Part shown: positions 59,868-64,000 of the stretch, in pieces
Layout of the letters: every line of letters begins with the position of its first letter
How positions within the stretch are numbered: the first letter of the stretch is position 1
DNA from: Chitinophagaceae bacterium
GTDB lineage: Bacteria; Bacteroidota; Bacteroidia; Chitinophagales; Chitinophagaceae
Assembly (NCBI GenBank): GCA_014379345.1
Contig: JACMLY010000018.1
Span: 1 to 64,000, forward strand
Reading direction: 5' to 3'
Length of the DNA: 64,000 nt
The notes under the pieces: model-generated
What the model was told of the DNA's origin: nothing
Seen by the model: the letters and a program-made list of their open reading frames with translations, nothing else
The model's database searches: none
Translations under genes and position numbers: made by a program

Positions 59868-60857
59868 TCAGGACAAATCCATAAATGGTTTATTCTGCAG
59901 GATCTTTTCTATATCCTCCATAACCTCTGGTGTGAGCTTATTGATCACCTCCAGGGCTTTGAAGTTTTCAGTGAGCTGCTCTTTCCTGGTAGCGCCTAAT
60001 ATTGTACTGGTAACATTCGGATTTTTTATAGTCCAGGCAATAGCAAGAGAAGCGAGTGATGCTCCCAGTTGCTCAGAAAGTTCGCTGAGTTTTTTGACTT
60101 TCTTTATTTTTTCCTCCTGTAACCAACGGTCACGGAGCCATTCAAATCCTTTAAGCGCCAGCCTCGAGCCTTCAGGCGGGCCGTCTAAGTATTTTCCCGT
60201 TAAAAATCCTGCCGCCAATGGACTCCAGATGGTTGTTCCAAGCCCTACGTTCTGATAAACAGGCAAATAATCCATTTCTACTTTAAAACGTTCAAACATG
60301 TTGTATTGAGGCTGTTCCATCGTAGGCGCAATAAGACCAAATTGCTGCGCCACGCGGTGAGCTTCCATAATCTCAGCCCCACTCCACTGACTGGTTCCCC
60401 AGTATAATATTTTTCCCTGCTGAATAAGATTGTGCATTGTCCAAACCACTTCTTCGATAGGCACAGAAAGATCGGGTCTGTGGCAGAAGAACAGGTCAAG
60501 GTACTCTACCTGTAAACGTTGTAATGCTTCATGACATGCTTCTATAAGATGCTTCCGACTCAGGCCGGTTTGATTTGGCTTATTATTTTTTCCCCGCCAA
60601 CCGAAATATGCCTTTGAAGAAACGGTATACGATGTGCGATCCCAATTTTTCTTTTGCAGTACACGGCCCATCATTTTCTCGCTCTCACCCAAAGCATATG
60701 TTTCTGCGTTATCAAAGAAATTCACCCCGTTATCGTATGCAATGCCCATTAATTCATCTGCAAGGCTGTCGTCTATTTGTTTATGGAAGGTTACCCAGCT
60801 GCCAAAAGAAAGAATGCTGAGTTGTAGTCCTGATCTTCCAAGTCGGCGGTATTCCAT
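59868..60857 (-). CDS. Aldo/keto reductase
   Basis: MEYRRLGRSGLQLS, FFDNAETYALGESEKMMG, YLDLFFCHRPD, TSTILGATRKEQLTEN. Confidence 0.92.
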   Translation of the reverse strand: MEYRRLGRSGLQLSILSFGSWVTFHKQIDDSLADELMGIAYDNGVNFFDNAETYALGESEKMMGRVLQKKNWDRTSYTVSSKAYFGWRGKNNKPNQTGLSRKHLIEACHEALQRLQVEYLDLFFCHRPDLSVPIEEVVWTMHNLIQQGKILYWGTSQWSGAEIMEAHRVAQQFGLIAPTMEQPQYNMFERFKVEMDYLPVYQNVGLGTTIWSPLAAGFLTGKYLDGPPEGSRLALKGFEWLRDRWLQEEKIKKVKKLSELSEQLGASLASLAIAWTIKNPNVTSTILGATRKEQLTENFKALEVINKLTPEVMEDIEKILQNKPFMDLS

Positions 60858-60935
60858 GCTGAATTTTTATATTGTCTGTAAATGTAAAGAGGCAAAGATA
60901 AGTCGGCAAAATATATCCATGCTGATAAAGGATAA

Positions 60936-61505
60936 TTATTGGGGAACATCATCGGGTGGAACTAAAACAATGCCCGTAATAGTATCGAGAGAGTATTTGC
61001 TGAAATCCTGTAATCCCCACAGCCCTCTTCCAAATATGGTCTTGTCTTTCTGGTAGATCTGAACAGGCTTGTCTGTACGAAATTCCCGTTTATCACGATC
61101 CCACCAGAGCTCATTCGTCCGCAACGTATCCCCGTTATTTTTATTGATCACCACAACGCTATCTCTCAATAAGACCTTCCCGTTATATTGAAAATGTTTA
61201 GCGTAATGTGCATCCATCACACTTTCTATGGTTATTGAATCGGAATAGAAATCTACATGAACCGTTCTTGGAAATTCCACATAAGGTGAATCGCCCTGAA
61301 CAATCATCATATAAGGAGCGGTAAGCTTTGCTTTTACCTTCCCGCTCTGGCTCATAAAGGATTCAATGGTGAAAGCTTCTTCTACAGCCGCCCTGTTCGT
61401 AAACAAAGCATCTAGTTTCTTTTCATCATTTTCACAAGCAATTATAAAAAAGCAGCTTATAAATAAAGCTGCTAAAAGAGGTGGATATCGCTTTGCTGAG
61501 AACAT
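60936..61505 (-). CDS. lptC: LPS export ABC transporter periplasmic protein LptC
   Basis: Lipoprotein signal IIAC; LTAPYMMIVQGDSPYVEFPRTVHVDFYSDS; GDTLRTNELWWDRDKREFRTDKPVQIY. Confidence 0.87.
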   Translation of the reverse strand: MFSAKRYPPLLAALFISCFFIIACENDEKKLDALFTNRAAVEEAFTIESFMSQSGKVKAKLTAPYMMIVQGDSPYVEFPRTVHVDFYSDSITIESVMDAHYAKHFQYNGKVLLRDSVVVINKNNGDTLRTNELWWDRDKREFRTDKPVQIYQKDKTIFGRGLWGLQDFSKYSLDTITGIVLVPPDDVPQ

Positions 61506-61508
61506 GGT

Positions 61509-62828
61509 TTAATCATACTTGCGTTTCACGAACCAGAGATCGCTTAAAGACAATCCAACTGAAAAACGGAAAAAGTTTTCACGTACAAGGTTGTCCTTAT
61601 TACCCCTCTGGCCAAATTCAATACCCAGGTTTATCATGGAATATTGGTTAGTATAGGCTGCCTTGCGCATAGGAAATGAAGCGCCCGCTGAAAATCCCCA
61701 TACCGGCAAATCCTTGTCTATTTTTATGTAGTCCTTTCCATACTCAAACCCCAACCTATAAGCAACATAACTTAAATAATTTTTACCAGGCTTTGGGATC
61801 ACTTGTCCGCCTACATGTAGTTTCCAGCTATTTTGCACCTGATCGGTTTCCCCAAAAAATCGGTAGTCGTCCCAATTAATAAGGCTTAAATCTGCGCCTG
61901 CCATCCATTTACCCGGCTTTTCGAAGAGAAATCCGGCACCGAATGATGAGGGATATTCTACTTTGCCCTCAATGTCTTTTTCATTAGAAGCTACATCCAG
62001 AGAATCGATGGCCCCGGTTGTAGAATTATACTGAAAAGTTTCGCGGATTATATCTTTGCTCGCATTAAGACTCCTTTTAAGGCTTCCATGGGCACCCAAT
62101 TTTAGTTCTGCGCCGTTGACTTTTCCTTTGTCAAGCTTTATTTTGTATTGAACGCCACCATTCAACAGCAAGCCATTATAATTCGACTGTGTTTCATGGT
62201 TTGACTGGTAATAAAATACATTTGAGGAATCGGGGATAAAGGATTTACGGGTAGAAAAATTCTTAGATCCAAAAAGATATCCTACGTTCACGCCGACGCT
62301 GAAATTTTTTATGCCGAAACCAGTGCCGGTATATACCTCGTATGCGCCGCCATTCCCTTCGAACAAAGTATTCAGGCTATCGATGCCGGGCACTCTTTCA
62401 TTTCTCTCAATTTTATAATTGATCCGGGTAACGGGGCGAAGACCGATATTCATTCCCCAATCCTTTTTCAACGCCAGGGGTATACCAAGCTGCAAATAGG
62501 AAATAATAGGGCTGGAAGAAGAGAACTTACGTGGAGGATCTAATGCCCTTAATGTTCTGTTATCCACTTCAACCCCAAAATCGAGGGTAGTATATTTAAG
62601 CTTTGAATAAGAAGCAGGATTTAAAAAATTAACAGTATGAAAATCGCTGTAAGCAGCAGAAACACCCCCCATACTGCGGTTTAAAATATTCTGGCCGGGC
62701 AATAGATCGCCGAGCCCATATCTTGAATAAGGAGAATTTTCGGTTTGTGCCTGTGCGGATAAAAAACACATCCAAACGATTCCTAAGACACTGATTTTCT
62801 TATACGTTGTTGAACTCACTGATAGCAT
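61509..62828 (-). CDS. Outer-membrane beta-barrel protein
   Basis: Signal peptide, ENSPYSRYGLGDLLPGQN and barrel-like C-terminus ending YD. Confidence 0.75.
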   Translation of the reverse strand: MLSVSSTTYKKISVLGIVWMCFLSAQAQTENSPYSRYGLGDLLPGQNILNRSMGGVSAAYSDFHTVNFLNPASYSKLKYTTLDFGVEVDNRTLRALDPPRKFSSSSPIISYLQLGIPLALKKDWGMNIGLRPVTRINYKIERNERVPGIDSLNTLFEGNGGAYEVYTGTGFGIKNFSVGVNVGYLFGSKNFSTRKSFIPDSSNVFYYQSNHETQSNYNGLLLNGGVQYKIKLDKGKVNGAELKLGAHGSLKRSLNASKDIIRETFQYNSTTGAIDSLDVASNEKDIEGKVEYPSSFGAGFLFEKPGKWMAGADLSLINWDDYRFFGETDQVQNSWKLHVGGQVIPKPGKNYLSYVAYRLGFEYGKDYIKIDKDLPVWGFSAGASFPMRKAAYTNQYSMINLGIEFGQRGNKDNLVRENFFRFSVGLSLSDLWFVKRKYD

Positions 62829-63528
62829 ACAAACCTTTATAAATTAGATTAGGGTCTGCAAATATCAGGTTTTTAAGATGGTACACAAAAAAGGGCGCAT
62901 CCCCCCCGGTTAAGAGCACGTTAAAGTTCCCATATTTTTCTGCGTAGGCGTCAATTATTCCATCGATTTCCTTAGCCATACCAAGCATTACGCCGCTAAG
63001 GATATTTGTACGGGTGTCGTATCCCACTAATGGAAAGTTCCAATCTTTTTTTACATGCGGGAGTTTGGCCGTAAATGTCTGGAGCGACTTGAAACGCATT
63101 TCCATACCCGGAGAAATCCCTCCGCCTAGAAACTCGTTGTACTTATTGATAAAATTATAGGTGATGGCCGAACCTAAGCCAATCACCAGGTTATTTTTAC
63201 CCGGGAAAAGATCAGCGGCTGCCACTACAAGGCCTAACCGGTCTGCACCAATTGTTTCCGGCTTTCCGACGGGCGTTGTAATAGGTATCTTTGAATGATG
63301 ATCGAGTTTGTGAAACTTAGTATTCGCCGATAATATTGCCTCCATAGCAGGATTGTGATCAATGACAGACGACAATAATGATTTTTGGGGATGATACGTT
63401 TCAATTAATTGCTGAATCGTTTCTTCAGAGTCATTTTCCAGCACCAGTACTTCCTTCAATTCTTTTTTCTTAAACACAGCGCATTTCATACGGGTATTAC
63501 CAAAATCGAAACAAAGAGTTATCGGCAT
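62800..63528 (-). CDS. coaX: Type III pantothenate kinase
   Basis: LCFDFGNTRMKCAVF, TPVGKPETIGADRLGLVVAA, GGGISPGMEMR, LTGGDA. Confidence 0.92.
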   Translation of the reverse strand: MPITLCFDFGNTRMKCAVFKKKELKEVLVLENDSEETIQQLIETYHPQKSLLSSVIDHNPAMEAILSANTKFHKLDHHSKIPITTPVGKPETIGADRLGLVVAAADLFPGKNNLVIGLGSAITYNFINKYNEFLGGGISPGMEMRFKSLQTFTAKLPHVKKDWNFPLVGYDTRTNILSGVMLGMAKEIDGIIDAYAEKYGNFNVLLTGGDAPFFVYHLKNLIFADPNLIYKGLYAISEFNNV

Positions 63529-63558
63529 AGAAGAATGTGCAAGATGTTTGATGTATGA

Positions 63559-63728
63559 AGTACGATGTACGAAGTTGAAGTACGAAATACAAAGTACGAA
63601 GTTAGCAGTATAAAATGAATTGAGTCCATTTCATCCTTCACTTCAAGCTATCAACTACTTAAATGCATTGATAAATCGGCGAATGTCAGACTTCGTATTT
63701 CCACCTTCGTACTTCGTACTTCGTACTT
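63559..63728. repeat. TACGAAG-type repeats in inverted orientation flanking ~90 bp
   Basis: agtacgatgtacgaagttgaagtacgaaatacaaagtacgaag versus cttcgtatttccaccttcgtacttcgtacttcgtactt. Confidence 0.85.
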
Positions 63729-63729
63729 A

Positions 63730-64000
63730 TTAAATATCAAGATCAAGTGCTGATAAATTTTGAAAATGGCCATTTTGTTTTACTTTTTCTTTTAGCTGCT
63801 CCATTTCCATCAGCATGGGCAATACTTTTTGTAAATGCCTTTTAATATATTCCTGCCGCTGAATTTCTTTCATCAGGCCCAGCAGTTCATATTCCTCTTC
63901 TAAGGAAAGGCCAGCATGGTGTGCCACATCATAAGAATGTAGTTCTTCTTCAGGCTTCTTGAAATCTTTGCTGATATTTAAAAGGCGATGTAATTCTTTC
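63730..64000 (-). CDS. LON peptidase substrate-binding domain protein, C-terminal part (runs off window)
   Basis: Frame is open to the window edge: KELHRLLNISKDFKKPEEELHSYDVAHHAGLSLEEEYELLGLMKEIQRQEYIKRHLQKVLPMLMEMEQLKEKVKQNGHFQNL. Confidence 0.7.
   Translation of the reverse strand, partial: KELHRLLNISKDFKKPEEELHSYDVAHHAGLSLEEEYELLGLMKEIQRQEYIKRHLQKVLPMLMEMEQLKEKVKQNGHFQNLSALDLDI

Overview
This 64 kb window looks like ordinary chromosome from a Bacteroidota member, probably Chitinophagaceae-like: GldH, BatD, DUF2911, LytS/LytTR, a bacterial deoxyhypusine-synthase-like protein and TTG-N20-TAnnTTTG promoters. About 60 coding genes are supportable, mostly housekeeping or envelope functions (dusB, cdsA, psd, yicC, gldH, lpxD-like, rpiB, asnB, lptC, coaX, an MsbA-like ABC transporter, a GH63-like glucosidase, two two-component pairs). 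I saw no rRNA, tRNA, CRISPR array, prophage or intact transposon. The most interesting signals lie outside the supplied ORF track. (1) A three-member array of 23-26 aa micro-ORFs at 38273-38604 (-) has its own consensus promoter and intrinsic terminator; two members are paralogues that differ mostly by synonymous or conservative changes. (2) Other solitary MK-initiated micropeptide candidates occur at 16231-16314 (-) and 43604-43672 (+). (3) A diverged ~113 bp tandem array lies at 199-505, carrying a near-perfect 22-28 bp palindrome. (4) Three dispersed copies of a 36-39 bp-arm palindromic element have covarying arms. (5) A GC-rich repeat forms the C-terminal codons of two unrelated genes. (6) Three unannotated decayed genes are present: a four-helix-bundle protein, a DUF488-like protein and a DUF3857-like protein. 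(7) A repeated terminator-like element occurs twice. Family names come from motif recognition by eye; no database search was run.
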